The notes under the pieces were generated by a model. The model worked only from the letters and a program-made list of their open reading frames with translations. It did no database searches and was not told the DNA's origin. DNA of 64,000 nucleotides from Castellaniella sp035707805 (GTDB taxonomy: Bacteria > Pseudomonadota > Gammaproteobacteria > Burkholderiales > Burkholderiaceae_B), in assembly GCA_035707805.1 (NCBI GenBank), contig DASSTS010000039.1:82528-146527 (forward strand). The letters run 5' to 3'. Numbering within the stretch: position 1 is the first letter of the stretch; each line of letters opens with the position of its first letter. Shown here piece by piece: positions 1 to 10,728 of this stretch. Position numbers and translations under genes: made by a program.

Positions 1-579
1 GTGGATGACCTTGGCCCGGCGGTCGCGCTCGGCCTCGGCCTGGCGGGCCATGGCGCGCACCATGGTCTCGTTCAGGTCGATGTGCTTGATCTCGACGTTG
101 GTGACCTTGATGCCCCAGCCGTCGGTCTGTGCGTCCAGGATCGTCTGCACGTCCAGGTTCAGCTTTTCCCGCTCGGTCAGCATTTCGTCGAGCTCGTGCT
201 TGCCCAGCACGGCGCGCAGCGTCGTCTGCGCCAGCTGGCTGGTCGCCTCGAGGAAGTGCTCGACCTGGATGATGGCCTTGCCGGGATCCACCACCCGGAA
301 ATACACGACCGCGTTCACCTGCACGGAGACGTTGTCGCGCGAGATCACGTCCTGCGGCGGAATGTCCATCGTGATCACCCGCATGTCCACCCGCACCACC
401 TGCTGCAGGAAGGGGATGACGATGATCAGCCCCGGCCCCTTGCTGCCGGTATAGCGCCCCAGCGTGAAGATCACCGCCCGCTCGTATTCGCGCAGGATGT
501 GAAAGAGCTTGAACAGCACCAGCAGCAGGAAGACCAGTACCAGCAGGCTCAGGCCCGAGCCCAGATCCAGAAACATCAT
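1..579 (-). CDS. Slipin/stomatin-like SPFH membrane protein (C-terminus cut by window edge)
   Basis: 193 codons are present and the frame is still open at the window edge, so the C-terminal part is missing. The N-terminus (residues about 8-25) is one hydrophobic membrane segment rich in Leu, Val and Phe. It is followed by an SPFH/Band 7 domain: REYERAVIFTLGRY, then GLIIVIPFLQQV, then VDMRVITMDIPPQDVISRDN, ending near the QAEAERDRRAKVIH helix typical of stomatins. Bacterial slipins form oligomeric membrane scaffolds; the client is unknown. The ATG overlaps the TGA of the upstream NfeD gene by 3 bp, and slipin-NfeD pairing is a recurrent operon in bacteria. The family call is firm from the sequence; the physiological role is not shown. 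Confidence 0.9.
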   Translation of the reverse strand, partial: MMFLDLGSGLSLLVLVFLLLVLFKLFHILREYERAVIFTLGRYTGSKGPGLIIVIPFLQQVVRVDMRVITMDIPPQDVISRDNVSVQVNAVVYFRVVDPGKAIIQVEHFLEATSQLAQTTLRAVLGKHELDEMLTEREKLNLDVQTILDAQTDGWGIKVTNVEIKHIDLNETMVRAMARQAEAERDRRAKVIH

Positions 580-905
580 GCGGATTCTCCCGAAACAGTG
601 TCGTTTTCCGCCAGGGGCTCGACGGTGAGCACCAGGCCGCGGGCGCGCAGCACCCGGACCGCCTGGCCCGTCCTCAGTGGCGCCTTGGAGCGCGCCTGCC
701 AGATCTCGCCGCGGACCAGCACCCGGCTGGTGCCGCGCTCGTCGGCGGGCTCGGTGACCTCGCCCGTCATGCCGGGCAGTTCCTCGTTGCCGCCCAGGGC
801 GCGGCTGCGATGCGCCTGGACGGCGATCACCACGGCCAGCAGCAGCACCAGGCCCAGCAAGGACAGTGCCCAGACGGACTGGGCGCCAAAATAGAGCAGC
901 AGCAT
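576..905 (-). CDS. NfeD-like membrane protein, slipin partner
   Basis: A 109-residue protein with one or two hydrophobic segments (about residues 1-32) followed by a small OB-fold-like domain (about residues 43-100). The domain has the NfeD pattern GMTGEVTEP ... VLVRGEIWQARS ... VRVLRARGLVLTVEP. The short form lacks the serine-protease (ClpP-like) domain of long NfeD proteins. NfeD proteins are thought to bind and modulate their SPFH partner in the membrane. Its stop overlaps the slipin start, so the two are probably translationally coupled. The assignment rests on the domain pattern plus this gene pairing. Confidence 0.85.
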   Translation of the reverse strand: MLLLYFGAQSVWALSLLGLVLLLAVVIAVQAHRSRALGGNEELPGMTGEVTEPADERGTSRVLVRGEIWQARSKAPLRTGQAVRVLRARGLVLTVEPLAENDTVSGESA

Positions 906-977
906 TCCCCCTCCAGGGTCTTCATCCGGTTTCGCGCGGGCCCCGGCGGAGCGGCCGCCGCGCGGCGGTCCCCCGCC

Positions 978-1352
978 CTAGCCGGCGTGCCGGCCGCGGC
1001 CCTGCATGAGCTCGGCCAGCACGATCGCCTGATTGTGTTCGGTATCCCGCGCGCCGTACAGCAGCGTGACGGGCCGGCGCCCGGCCGCCGACAGGATCTC
1101 GTCCATCAGGGCCTGGGCCGGCGCCGACTGCAGTTCGGCGGTGTAGTCGCGGCGGAAGGCCTCCCAGCGCTCGGGCTTGTGGCCGAACCAGCGGCGCAAT
1201 TCGGCGCTGGGGGCCAGGTCCTTGCACCACAGCTCGTGCGGCAGGGACGCCTTGGCCACTCCCCGGGGCCAGAGGCGGTCCACCAGCACCCGGAAGCCGT
1301 CGTCGGCCGACGGCTCGTCGTAGACGCGTTTGATCCGGATGCGGTTCGACAT
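978..1352 (-). CDS. DUF488 family protein (YeaO-like)
   Basis: A 124-residue cytoplasmic protein with the family hallmarks: the N-terminal IRIKRVYDEP segment, VDRLWPRG at about residues 26-33, the WCKDLAPSAELRRWFGH stretch, and GARDTEHNQA near the C-terminus. The biochemical function of DUF488 is not established. It starts 3 bp after the fumC stop and is probably the last gene of the transcript that includes fumC. The Trp/Arg-rich conserved stretches suggest a ligand pocket, but nothing in the sequence identifies the ligand. Confidence 0.88.
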   Translation of the reverse strand: MSNRIRIKRVYDEPSADDGFRVLVDRLWPRGVAKASLPHELWCKDLAPSAELRRWFGHKPERWEAFRRDYTAELQSAPAQALMDEILSAAGRRPVTLLYGARDTEHNQAIVLAELMQGRGRHAG

Positions 1353-1355
1353 GGT

Positions 1356-2759
<1,404 letters not shown>

Positions 2760-2791
2760 GATGTCGAGCTCCTGTATCGTTTCGATTGAAG

Positions 2792-3853
2792 TCAGTGTGA
2801 AAAATCGGTGTCGCGGGCCATTGCCGGACGGAACAGCCGCGCCCAGCCCTGGGCGAGATCCAGCATCCGGTTGGCGAAACCCCATTCATTGTCGAACCAC
2901 ACCAGCAGGTTGGCAAAGCGCCCATTATTGACTCGCGTCTGGCCGAGATCCAGGATGGCGGAGTGCGGATCATGGTTGAAATCCACCGAGGCGTGCGGCT
3001 GGCGCGTGCAGGCGAGCAGTTCGGGCCGGGCCGCGGCAGCCGCCGTCAGCAGGGCGTTGAGCTCGTCGACCGAGGTCGGCCGCCCGAGGTTCACGGCCAG
3101 GTCGATCGCCGAGACGTTCAGGATCGGGACGCGCACCGCCTTGGCCTGCACCCGGCCCGAGAGTCCCGGCAGCAGCCGTTCGACGCCCTGCGCGAGCCCC
3201 GTGGTGACCGGCACGATCGATTGCATCGCCGAGCGCGTGCGCCGCAGGTCGGAATGATGGTAGCCGTCGATCATGGGCTGGTCGTTCATGACTGAATGCA
3301 GCGTCGTCAGGAAAGCGCTCTCCACGCCCAGCCGCCGGTCCAGCAGGTCCAGCACGGGCACGATCGCATTGGTCGTGCACGAGGCCGCCGACACGATGCG
3401 CTGGTCCGCCCGCAGTTCCGCATCATTCACGCCGTGCACGATGGTGCAGTCCACGTCCGAGGCGCCATGCCCCGGATTGGAGACCAGCAAGCGCGGGCAG
3501 CCGGCATCCAGGAACCCCTGCAGGGCCGCACGGCTGCCGTAGACGCCGGAACATTCGAGCACCAGGTCGAGATCCAGCGATTCCCAGGGCACCTGGCCGG
3601 GTTCGCGGGCGTGGAAGACGGCGATGTCCCGCCCCTGGATCCGCAGCCCGCCGCCGGCGGTCTCGACCTGCCCCGGAAACACGCCGTGGGTGGAATCGAA
3701 GTGGGTCAGGTAGGCCATGGATTCGAGATCGGCGGGCTCGTTGATGGCCACCACCCGCACCGCGTCCGGATCGCAGGATTCCGCCATCGCCCGCAGCACG
3801 CAGCGGCCGATGCGGCCATAGCCGTTGATGGCCAGTCGCAGGGGCTCAGCCAT
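2792..3853 (-). CDS. epd: D-erythrose-4-phosphate dehydrogenase (GAPDH family)
   Basis: A 353-residue enzyme of the GAPDH superfamily. Rossmann motif INGYGRIGR is at residues 9-17, the catalytic Cys159 lies in SAASCTTN, and the catalytic His186 in TTLHSVMNDQ. Several segments fit Epd better than glycolytic GAPDH: INEPADLESMAYL, HSVMNDQPMIDGYH, DLRRTRSAMQSIVP, and VWFDNEWGFANRMLD. Epd oxidises erythrose-4-phosphate to 4-phosphoerythronate, the first step of DXP-dependent pyridoxal phosphate synthesis. The ATG overlaps the stop of an upstream D-2-hydroxyacid dehydrogenase by 8 bp. A glycolytic GAPDH role cannot be fully excluded from sequence alone. Confidence 0.82.
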   Translation of the reverse strand: MAEPLRLAINGYGRIGRCVLRAMAESCDPDAVRVVAINEPADLESMAYLTHFDSTHGVFPGQVETAGGGLRIQGRDIAVFHAREPGQVPWESLDLDLVLECSGVYGSRAALQGFLDAGCPRLLVSNPGHGASDVDCTIVHGVNDAELRADQRIVSAASCTTNAIVPVLDLLDRRLGVESAFLTTLHSVMNDQPMIDGYHHSDLRRTRSAMQSIVPVTTGLAQGVERLLPGLSGRVQAKAVRVPILNVSAIDLAVNLGRPTSVDELNALLTAAAAARPELLACTRQPHASVDFNHDPHSAILDLGQTRVNNGRFANLLVWFDNEWGFANRMLDLAQGWARLFRPAMARDTDFSH

Positions 3854-4820
3854 GGAACCCCGCCACCACGTTGCGCGGCGCATCCCGGCAGAAGGCCTCG
3901 ATGTTGTCGCGGACCTGGTTCGCCAGGGCCCGGATGGCCTCCTCGCTGGCCCAGGCGACGTGCGGGGTCAGGATGAAATTCGGAAAGCGCAGCAATTTCA
4001 TCAGGGGATGGTCCGGTCCGGGCGGCTCGCGGGTGGCGACGTCGAAGCCCGCCCCGCTGATCTGGCCGCTTTGCAGTGCGTGCTCCAGTGCGGATTCGTC
4101 CACCAGGCCGCCGCGGGCCGTGTTGATGAGCAAGGGCTTGCGGTCCATCAGCGAGAACTCGTCATAGCCGATCATGCCGCGCGTCTGGGCGTTGAGGGGA
4201 CAATGCAGGCTGATGATGTCGCTGGTGCGCAGCACGTGGCTGAAGGAGGTGTAGTCCTCGGTCGGGGAATCGGCGTCGCGCCGCGCGGCGAACTGCACCC
4301 GCATGTCGAAGGCCCGGGCGATCTCCGCGACTGCCTCGCCCAGCGCCCCGCGGCCGATGATCCCCAGGGTGGCGCCCGCCAGGTCGCGCACCGGGAAGTC
4401 GAAATAGCAGAACTGGCCGCTGTCGTGCCAGCGCCCCTCGGCCACCGACTGCCGATAGGCCAGCAGATTGCGGCGCAGGGCCAGCATCAGGGCGAAAGTG
4501 TGTTCCGGCACGGTGTGCACGGCGTAGTCCCTGACGTTGGAGACGATGATGCCGCGCCGGTCGCAGGCTTCCAGGTCGATGTTGTCGGTGCCGGTGGCCG
4601 CCAGCGCGATCATGCGCAGGCGCGGCGCCTGCTGCAGCATGGCGGCGCTCAGCACGACCTTGTTGGTGATGACGATGTCGGCGTCCCGGATGCGCTCGGG
4701 CGCCTGTTCGGGCGTCGTGCGGCCATGGCAGACCCACTCGTGCGGCACGCCGGGTGCGGGAATCTCGATGGACGGTGGCAGCGTGTCGCGGTCGAGGAAA
4801 ACAATGCGCAGTGGGTCCAT
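3846..4820 (-). CDS. NAD-dependent D-2-hydroxyacid dehydrogenase
   Basis: A 324-residue two-domain dehydrogenase. The NAD-binding core has GATLGIIGRGALGEAVAEIA. The catalytic Arg is in INTARGGLVDESAL, the Glu in ATREPPGPDHPL, and the His in LTPHVAWASEEA. General resemblance is to glycerate/hydroxypyruvate reductases (HprA type). It is too short to carry the C-terminal dimerisation domain of PdxB (usually about 380 residues). It overlaps epd by 8 bp, so the two are probably translated together; the product of Epd, 4-phosphoerythronate, is itself a 2-hydroxyacid. The start is the ATG preceded by AGAGAGG. Substrate is not determined by the sequence. Confidence 0.88.
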   Translation of the reverse strand: MDPLRIVFLDRDTLPPSIEIPAPGVPHEWVCHGRTTPEQAPERIRDADIVITNKVVLSAAMLQQAPRLRMIALAATGTDNIDLEACDRRGIIVSNVRDYAVHTVPEHTFALMLALRRNLLAYRQSVAEGRWHDSGQFCYFDFPVRDLAGATLGIIGRGALGEAVAEIARAFDMRVQFAARRDADSPTEDYTSFSHVLRTSDIISLHCPLNAQTRGMIGYDEFSLMDRKPLLINTARGGLVDESALEHALQSGQISGAGFDVATREPPGPDHPLMKLLRFPNFILTPHVAWASEEAIRALANQVRDNIEAFCRDAPRNVVAGFHG

Positions 4821-4969
4821 GCGAGGGCCTCTCTGTGAACGGGGCATATTCAGGGAAACCCTAGTCTACTCCACTGCCGCCCCGTCCTGCCGCCGCTGTC
4901 CCGGCGCCCGCGCCACACCGCCAGAGTGTGATAACTTTGACGAAACGCTGAACCTCTCGAAGGAGTCTT

Positions 4970-5581
4970 ATGAAGCTCTATTACTTTCCGGGCGCCTGCC
5001 CCCTCGTCTCGCATATCGTCCTGGAATGGATCGGCAAGCCCTATGAGACCGAAAGGCTGACCCGCGAGCAGACCAAGGAGCCCGCCTACCTCAAACTGAA
5101 CCCGGCCGGCGCCGTGCCCACGCTGGTGGACGGCGATTTCGTGCTGACCCAGAGCGCCGCGATCCTGGACTACCTGGCCGAACTCAACCCCGAGGCCCAG
5201 CTGATGGGCGACACGCCGCGCGCCCGCGCGGAGACCCGCCGCTGGCTGGGCTTCTGCAACTCGGACGTGCACCGCACCTTCGGCCTGGTCTTCGGCGCCC
5301 CTTATTTCAGCGGCGGCGACGAGGCCATCGGCAAGGTCCTGGCCGCCAAGGCCGGCGAAAAGCTCAAGAGCCTGTTCGCCATCCTGAACGACCGCCTGAA
5401 GGGCCGCGACTGGCTCACCGGCCAGCGCTCCGTCGCCGACGCCTACCTGTTCGTGATGCTCCTGTGGGCCGACGCCAAGCAGGTCGCCCTGCCTGGCATG
5501 GAAGAACTGCGCCGCTTCCAGAAACGCATGCAGGACGACCCCGGCGTCCAATCCGCCCTGAAGTCACAGGGATTGGCCTGA
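4970..5581 (+). CDS. Glutathione S-transferase, beta-class-like
   Basis: A 203-residue cytosolic GST. The thioredoxin-fold N-domain begins MKLYYFPGACPL, with Cys10 at the position of the beta-class catalytic cysteine. The glutathione-binding turn is GAVPTLVDGDFVLTQSAAIL, where VP is the cis-proline site and QSAAI the gamma-glutamyl contact. The all-helical C-domain contains WLTGQRSVADAYLFVML, the conserved N-capping/Asp element. A well-placed AAGGAG precedes the ATG. It stands alone, divergent from the dehydrogenase gene at 4820 and convergent with livF, separated from the latter by two terminator hairpins. Substrate unknown. Confidence 0.93.
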   Translation: MKLYYFPGACPLVSHIVLEWIGKPYETERLTREQTKEPAYLKLNPAGAVPTLVDGDFVLTQSAAILDYLAELNPEAQLMGDTPRARAETRRWLGFCNSDVHRTFGLVFGAPYFSGGDEAIGKVLAAKAGEKLKSLFAILNDRLKGRDWLTGQRSVADAYLFVMLLWADAKQVALPGMEELRRFQKRMQDDPGVQSALKSQGLA

Positions 5582-5584
5582 CTC

Positions 5585-5610
5585 AAAAACAGCCCCTGCG
5601 GGCTGTTTTT
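5585..5610 (+). terminator. Bidirectional rho-independent terminator, copy 1
   Basis: Stem ACAGCCC/GGGCTGT with loop CTGC, flanked by five A on the left and five T on the right, so it can act on both strands. It sits just after the gst stop and before the convergent livF stop. Confidence 0.85.
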
Positions 5611-5641
5611 GTGTACAGGCCAATCCGAGCGGCCTGCAGGC
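5589..5641. repeat. 53-bp direct repeat, copy 1 (terminator plus palindromic element)
   Basis: Repeated at 5671-5723 with one mismatch (GTGTA versus GTGTG). The unit contains the terminator hairpin and then ATCCGAGCGGCCTGCAGGC. In copy 1 the palindrome GCGGCCTGCAGGCCGC (5629-5644) is complete and followed by GAGGTGGA. The same downstream element occurs at 56346-56375. Confidence 0.95.
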
Positions 5642-5670
5642 CGCGAGGTGGAGGGATGCCCCGATCCAAG

Positions 5671-5723
5671 ACAGCCCCTGCGGGCTGTTTTTGTGTGCAG
5701 GCCAATCCGAGCGGCCTGCAGGC
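5671..5723. repeat. 53-bp direct repeat, copy 2, including second terminator
   Basis: Second copy of the unit at 5589-5641, offset 82 bp. The hairpin ACAGCCC-CTGC-GGGCTGT plus T-run (5671-5692) is intact. The palindromic half is cut off after CCTGCAGGC, four bases before the livF stop codon. The tandem arrangement gives two consecutive terminators between gst and livF. Confidence 0.93.
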
Positions 5724-5727
5724 ACCC

Positions 5728-6429
5728 TCAAGCCCCCAGATATGCCTTGCGCACCTCGTCGTTGCTGAGCAGGTTCGCCCCCGTGTCCGAGAGCACCACC
5801 TTGCCGGTCTCCAGCACGTAGCCGCGGTCGGCGACCTGCAGGGCCTTGTTGGCGTTCTGCTCGACCAGGAACACCGTCACGCCTTCCTCGCGGATCGTCC
5901 GGATGATGTCGAAGATCTGCGCGATGATCAGGGGCGCGAGGCCCAGCGTGGGCTCGTCCAGCAGCAGCAGCTTGGGGCGCGTCATCAGGGCGCGGCCGAT
6001 GGCCAGCATCTGCTGTTCGCCGCCGGACATGGTGCCGGCCCGCTGGCTGGCGCGTTCCTTCAGGCGCGGGAACAGGTCGAAGACGTGGTCCATGCTTTCC
6101 TCGGTCTGGGCGCGGTCCAGGAAGAAAGCGCCCATGTTGAGGTTTTCCGCGACGGTCAGGTCGGGGAAAACGCGCCGGCCCTCGGGCGAAATGGCGATCC
6201 CGCGCTGCATCACGGTGTGGGTGGGCTGCTCGGTGATGTCCTCGTCCAGGAAGGTGATGCGCCCGGAGCGCGCGCGGGGGTTGCCGCAGACCGTCATGAG
6301 CAGGGTCGTCTTGCCGGCCCCGTTGGCGCCGATGAGCGTGACGATCTCGCCCTGCCGGACCTCGACCGAGACGTCGTTGAGCGCCTGGATGGCGCCGTAG
6401 AACGTGCTGACGTTTTCCAGTTTGAGCAC
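5728..6429 (-). CDS. livF: Branched-chain amino acid ABC transporter ATP-binding protein LivF
   Basis: A 233-residue cytoplasmic ATPase, one of the two energising the Liv importer. Walker A GANGAGKTT is at residues 34-42, the signature is MSGGEQQMLAIGRAL, and Walker B is LLLLDEPTLGLAP, followed by the H-loop region VEQNANKALQVADRGYVLETG, which is characteristic of LivF. The best start is GTG at 6429, two bases after the livG stop; it gives the usual LivF length. It is the last gene of livKHMGF and its transcript probably ends at the double terminator 5585-5692. Confidence 0.95.
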   Translation of the reverse strand: MLKLENVSTFYGAIQALNDVSVEVRQGEIVTLIGANGAGKTTLLMTVCGNPRARSGRITFLDEDITEQPTHTVMQRGIAISPEGRRVFPDLTVAENLNMGAFFLDRAQTEESMDHVFDLFPRLKERASQRAGTMSGGEQQMLAIGRALMTRPKLLLLDEPTLGLAPLIIAQIFDIIRTIREEGVTVFLVEQNANKALQVADRGYVLETGKVVLSDTGANLLSNDEVRKAYLGA

Positions 6430-6431
6430 GG

Positions 6432-7192
<761 letters not shown>

Positions 7193-7196
<4 letters not shown>

Positions 7197-8416
7197 GATT
7201 CCAATTCCACTTGCGGACGTTTCACCGGCAGCAGGCCCTGCGGGCGCCACACCATCATGACCACCATCACCAGGCCGAAGATCAGCATGCGGTACTCGGC
7301 GAACTCGCGGGCGAGCTCTGGCACCACGGTCAGCAGCACGGCGGCCAGGATGACCCCCAGTTGCGAGCCCATGCCGCCCAGCACCACGATGGCCAGGATC
7401 AGGGCCGACTCGATGAAGGTGAAGGATTCGGGATTGACCAGGCCTTGGCGCGCGGCGAAAAACGCGCCGCCGAAGCCGGCGAACATGGCCCCCATCGTGA
7501 ACGCGGACAGCTTGATGTTGCGCGGGTTCAGGCCCAGGGACCGGCAGGCGATCTCGTCCTCGCGCAACGCCTCCCAGGCGCGCCCGATCGGCATGCGGAT
7601 CAGGCGGCTGGTGAAATACAGGGTGAACAGCACCAGCACAAGCGCCATCAGGTACAGATAGACCACCACGTCCTGACTGTCGAAGGACCAGCCCATGAGC
7701 TCATGGAAGGTCGGCGAACCGTCCATCGTGCGGCGCACCATCTGGTAGCCGAAGAACGAGGGCTTGGGAATGCCGGAAATGCCGTCGGGGCCGCCCGTGA
7801 AACTGTACAGATTGATCAGCAGCAGGCGGATGATCTCGCCAAAGCCCAGCGTCACGATGGCCAGGTAGTCGCCCCGCAGCCGCAGCACCGGAAAGCCCAG
7901 CACGAAGCCGAACAGCGCGGAGACCAGGCCCGCGAACGGCAGGGCCTCCCAGAAGCCCCAGCCGGCCCAGTGATAGAGCAGCGCGTAGGTGTAGGCGCCG
8001 GTGGCGTAGAAACCCACGAAGCCCAGGTCCAGCAGCCCGGCAAAGCCGACCACGATGTTCAAGCCCAGGCCCAGCATCACGTAGATCAGGACCAGGGTGG
8101 CGATGTCCACCTGGGCGCGGCCCGTGAAGAAGGGCCAGATCACTGCGACCAGCACCAGCACGATGATGGCCTTGTGACGGGCCTTGTCCGAGAAGGTCGG
8201 CAGGGTGAAGCGCGGGGCGCCGGACTTGCGGCGCTTGACCAGCGGCCGCAGCATCTGGACCAGGAAGACCAGCAGCATGCCGCCGATGATCATCTTCCAG
8301 TCGGGCTGCAGATAGGTTTCCTGGCCCCGGCGCAGGATCTGCAGGCCGTAAACGGGGGCGATGATGACACCGGCCATCAAGGCCGCGATCACCGAGTTCT
8401 TGAAGTTCTGCATCAT
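7193..8416 (-). CDS. livM: Branched-chain amino acid ABC transporter permease LivM
   Basis: A 407-residue inner-membrane permease. It has an N-terminal extension with two hydrophobic segments (about residues 8-55) before the LivM core starting near KAIIVLVLVAVIWPF. The core shows GLLDLGFVGFYATGAYTYALL, the FGEIIRLLLINL loop, and the EAA-like segment GRAWEALREDEIACRSLGLN that contacts LivG/LivF. The start codon overlaps the livH stop by one base (TGATG). Length and the hydrophobic N-terminal extension fit LivM rather than LivH. Confidence 0.95.
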
Positions 8417-9345
8417 CAGACTTTTTCCACCTCGGGTTTACCCAACAGCCCCGTCGGACGGAACATCAGGATGAAAACGAGCAGCAGGAAGGCGACAATG
8501 TCCTTGTACTGCGACGAAATGAAGGCCGCGGCGAAGGTCTCGGCCAGGCCTAGCAGGACCCCGCCCAGCATGGCGCCGGGAATGCTGCCGATGCCACCCA
8601 GCACGGCGGCGGTAAAGGCCTTGATGCCGGCGATGAAGCCGATGAAGGGGTTGAGCTTGCCGATCGCCAGGGCGATCAGCACGCCGCCCACGGCCGCCAT
8701 CATGGCGCCGATCATGAAGGTGTAGGAAATGATCCGGCTGGTGTCGATGCCCAGCAGATTGGCCATGTGCAGGTCCTGCGAGCAGGCCCGGGACGCCTGG
8801 CCGGTGCGGGAATATTTGATGAAGAGCGTCAGGCCCAGCATCATCAGCACCGTGACCACGATGATCAGGATGCGCGAATACGGCGCGGTCACCATGAAGT
8901 CGCTGGTGCCGATCGTGAAGTCCACCGATCCGCTGATCAGGGCCGGGACCGCCATGTCGCGCGCGCCCTGGCCCGTGGCCACCCAGTTCTGCAGGAAGAT
9001 CGACATCCCGATGGCGGAGATCAGGGGCACCAGCCGGGGACTGTTGCGCAAGGGCGCGTAGGCGATCTTCTCGACCGCAAAGCCATAGACGGCCGTCACC
9101 AGGACTGCCATGATCAGCATGGCCAGCACCATGACGGGCAGCGGCAGGCCGCTGTTGACGCCGATGGCCGAGAGGGTCACCAGGCCGACGTAGGCGCCGA
9201 TCATGTAGATTTCACCGTGGGCGAAATTGATCATGCCGATGATGCCGTAGACCATGGTGTAGCCAATGGCGATCAGCGCATAGATGGCGCCCAGCGACAA
9301 GCCGTTGAACAGCTGTTGCGTCAATAGGGGGAGCAATTCGGACAT
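8416..9345 (-). CDS. livH: Branched-chain amino acid ABC transporter permease LivH
   Basis: A 309-residue polytopic permease with the family opening QQLFNGLSLGAIYALIAIGYTMVYGIIGMINFAHGE, about eight hydrophobic segments, and the cytoplasmic coupling segment GQASRACSQDLHMANLLGID. The C-terminus RPTGLLGKPEVEKV is characteristic. It forms the membrane pore with LivM. It lies 87 bp downstream of livK and overlaps livM by one base. Confidence 0.96.
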   Translation of the reverse strand: MSELLPLLTQQLFNGLSLGAIYALIAIGYTMVYGIIGMINFAHGEIYMIGAYVGLVTLSAIGVNSGLPLPVMVLAMLIMAVLVTAVYGFAVEKIAYAPLRNSPRLVPLISAIGMSIFLQNWVATGQGARDMAVPALISGSVDFTIGTSDFMVTAPYSRILIIVVTVLMMLGLTLFIKYSRTGQASRACSQDLHMANLLGIDTSRIISYTFMIGAMMAAVGGVLIALAIGKLNPFIGFIAGIKAFTAAVLGGIGSIPGAMLGGVLLGLAETFAAAFISSQYKDIVAFLLLVFILMFRPTGLLGKPEVEKV

Positions 9346-9432
9346 AGTGGCAAGGAACCTGCAGGTAATCGCCGGACCTGGCGGTCCGGCCGGGGAAAGG
9401 GCCCCGGCTCGCGCCGGGACCCGCCGAGCCCG

Positions 9433-10551
9433 TTAAGGCTGGATCTGAGTGAGATTACCGTTGGCGTCCCAGCGGAACACGGCAAACTCAAAGTGCTTCA
9501 GGTCGCCCTTGGCATCGTAGTCCACCTTGCCGATGCTGGTGTCGAAGCTGTGGCTGTGCATGTAGTCGGCGACCTTGTCGGGGTTGGCGCCCACGGCATT
9601 GATGCTGTCGGCCAGCACCTGGACCGCCGCATAGGCCGTCATGGTGAAGGCGCCATCGGGGCTGCGCTTGTATTTCTTGAAGTTCTCGAGGATCTGCTCG
9701 TTGCCCTTGCGCTTGGTGAAGTCGGCCGGCAGCGTGACCAGCAGCTTGTCCACGGCGGGACCCGCGATGGCGGCGAGATCCTTGTTGGCGACGCCCTCGG
9801 GGCCCATGAACTGGGTGTCCAGGCCCTGCTCGCGCGCCTGGCGCAGCAGCAGGCCGAGCTCGGGGTGGTAGCCGCCGAAGTAGATCAGGTCGGGGCCCAG
9901 GGCCTTGAGCTTGGAGATCACGGCGGAATAATCGCTGTCGCCGACGTTGATGCCCTCGAACATGGCAATGTTCACGCCGTCCTTTTCCAGGGACTTCTGG
10001 ACCTGGGTGGCCACGCCCGAGCCGTAGGTCTGCTTGTCGTGCAGGATGGCGACCTTTTTGGGCTTGAGCTGCTTGGCGATGTAGTCGGCGGCGAAGGGAC
10101 CCTGCTGGTCGTCGCGCCCGATGGTGCGGAAGAAGTAATGCGGCTTGATCGTGTCGGTGACCAGCGGCGAGGTCGCACCCGGAGTGATGGCGACGATGCC
10201 TTCCTGTTCGTAGACGTTCACGGCCGGGACGGTGGTGCCCGAGCAGGCGTGGGCCACCGCGAACTTCGCCCCGGAGTTGACGACGCGGTTGGCGGCCGGC
10301 ACGGCTTGCTTGGGTTCGCAGCCATCATCGATCAGCAGGGGCTCGATCTTCATGCCCTTGATGCCGCCGGCGGCGTTGAGCGCATCGATGGCGGTGAGGG
10401 CACCAGCCTGGATCTGGTCGCCATACTGGGTGTTGGGGCCGGTCATCGGCTGGGGAATGCCGATCTTCAGCGTATCGGCATGGGCGCCAGCGGCCAGCGA
10501 CAAAGCGCCAAACGCCAGAATGACGGGAGTGATGCGCAACTTGAACTTCAT
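9433..10551 (-). CDS. livK: Periplasmic branched-chain amino acid-binding protein LivK
   Basis: A 372-residue type I periplasmic binding protein with signal peptide MKFKLRITPVILAFGALSLA-AGAHA and mature start near DTLKIGIPQPMTG. Family motifs include QYGDQIQAGALTAIDALNAAGGI, CEPKQAVPAANRVV, a Leu/Val-site segment HACSGTTVPA, and FRTIGRDDQQGP. It is the first gene of livKHMGF and delivers Leu/Ile/Val (or related amino acids) to LivH/LivM. The start is the ATG giving a proper signal peptide. A close paralogue without transporter genes is at 15979-17100. Confidence 0.95.
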   Translation of the reverse strand: MKFKLRITPVILAFGALSLAAGAHADTLKIGIPQPMTGPNTQYGDQIQAGALTAIDALNAAGGIKGMKIEPLLIDDGCEPKQAVPAANRVVNSGAKFAVAHACSGTTVPAVNVYEQEGIVAITPGATSPLVTDTIKPHYFFRTIGRDDQQGPFAADYIAKQLKPKKVAILHDKQTYGSGVATQVQKSLEKDGVNIAMFEGINVGDSDYSAVISKLKALGPDLIYFGGYHPELGLLLRQAREQGLDTQFMGPEGVANKDLAAIAGPAVDKLLVTLPADFTKRKGNEQILENFKKYKRSPDGAFTMTAYAAVQVLADSINAVGANPDKVADYMHSHSFDTSIGKVDYDAKGDLKHFEFAVFRWDANGNLTQIQP

Positions 10552-10728
10552 TCTTGAGGTCTCCGGTAGAGGCGCCACTGGCTGCAACGGTACCCGATCG
10601 GGGTGCTCGAGCCAGGGGCGCCAAGCGATGGTTTTAGCTTCCGCCCTGAGCGGCACGCGTATTCTGACGACTTGCCCCGGAGGTGTCACTACGGTTAATC
10701 CCTGATAATACCTTGTTACGTGGACAGC

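Noticed and set aside
9346..10728. A sigma-54 promoter for livK (GG and GC ten bases apart near 10580-10600)
   Set aside because: Only the bare GG/GC spacing is met; the surrounding bases do not fit TGGCAC or TTGC, so it is no better than chance in GC-rich DNA.
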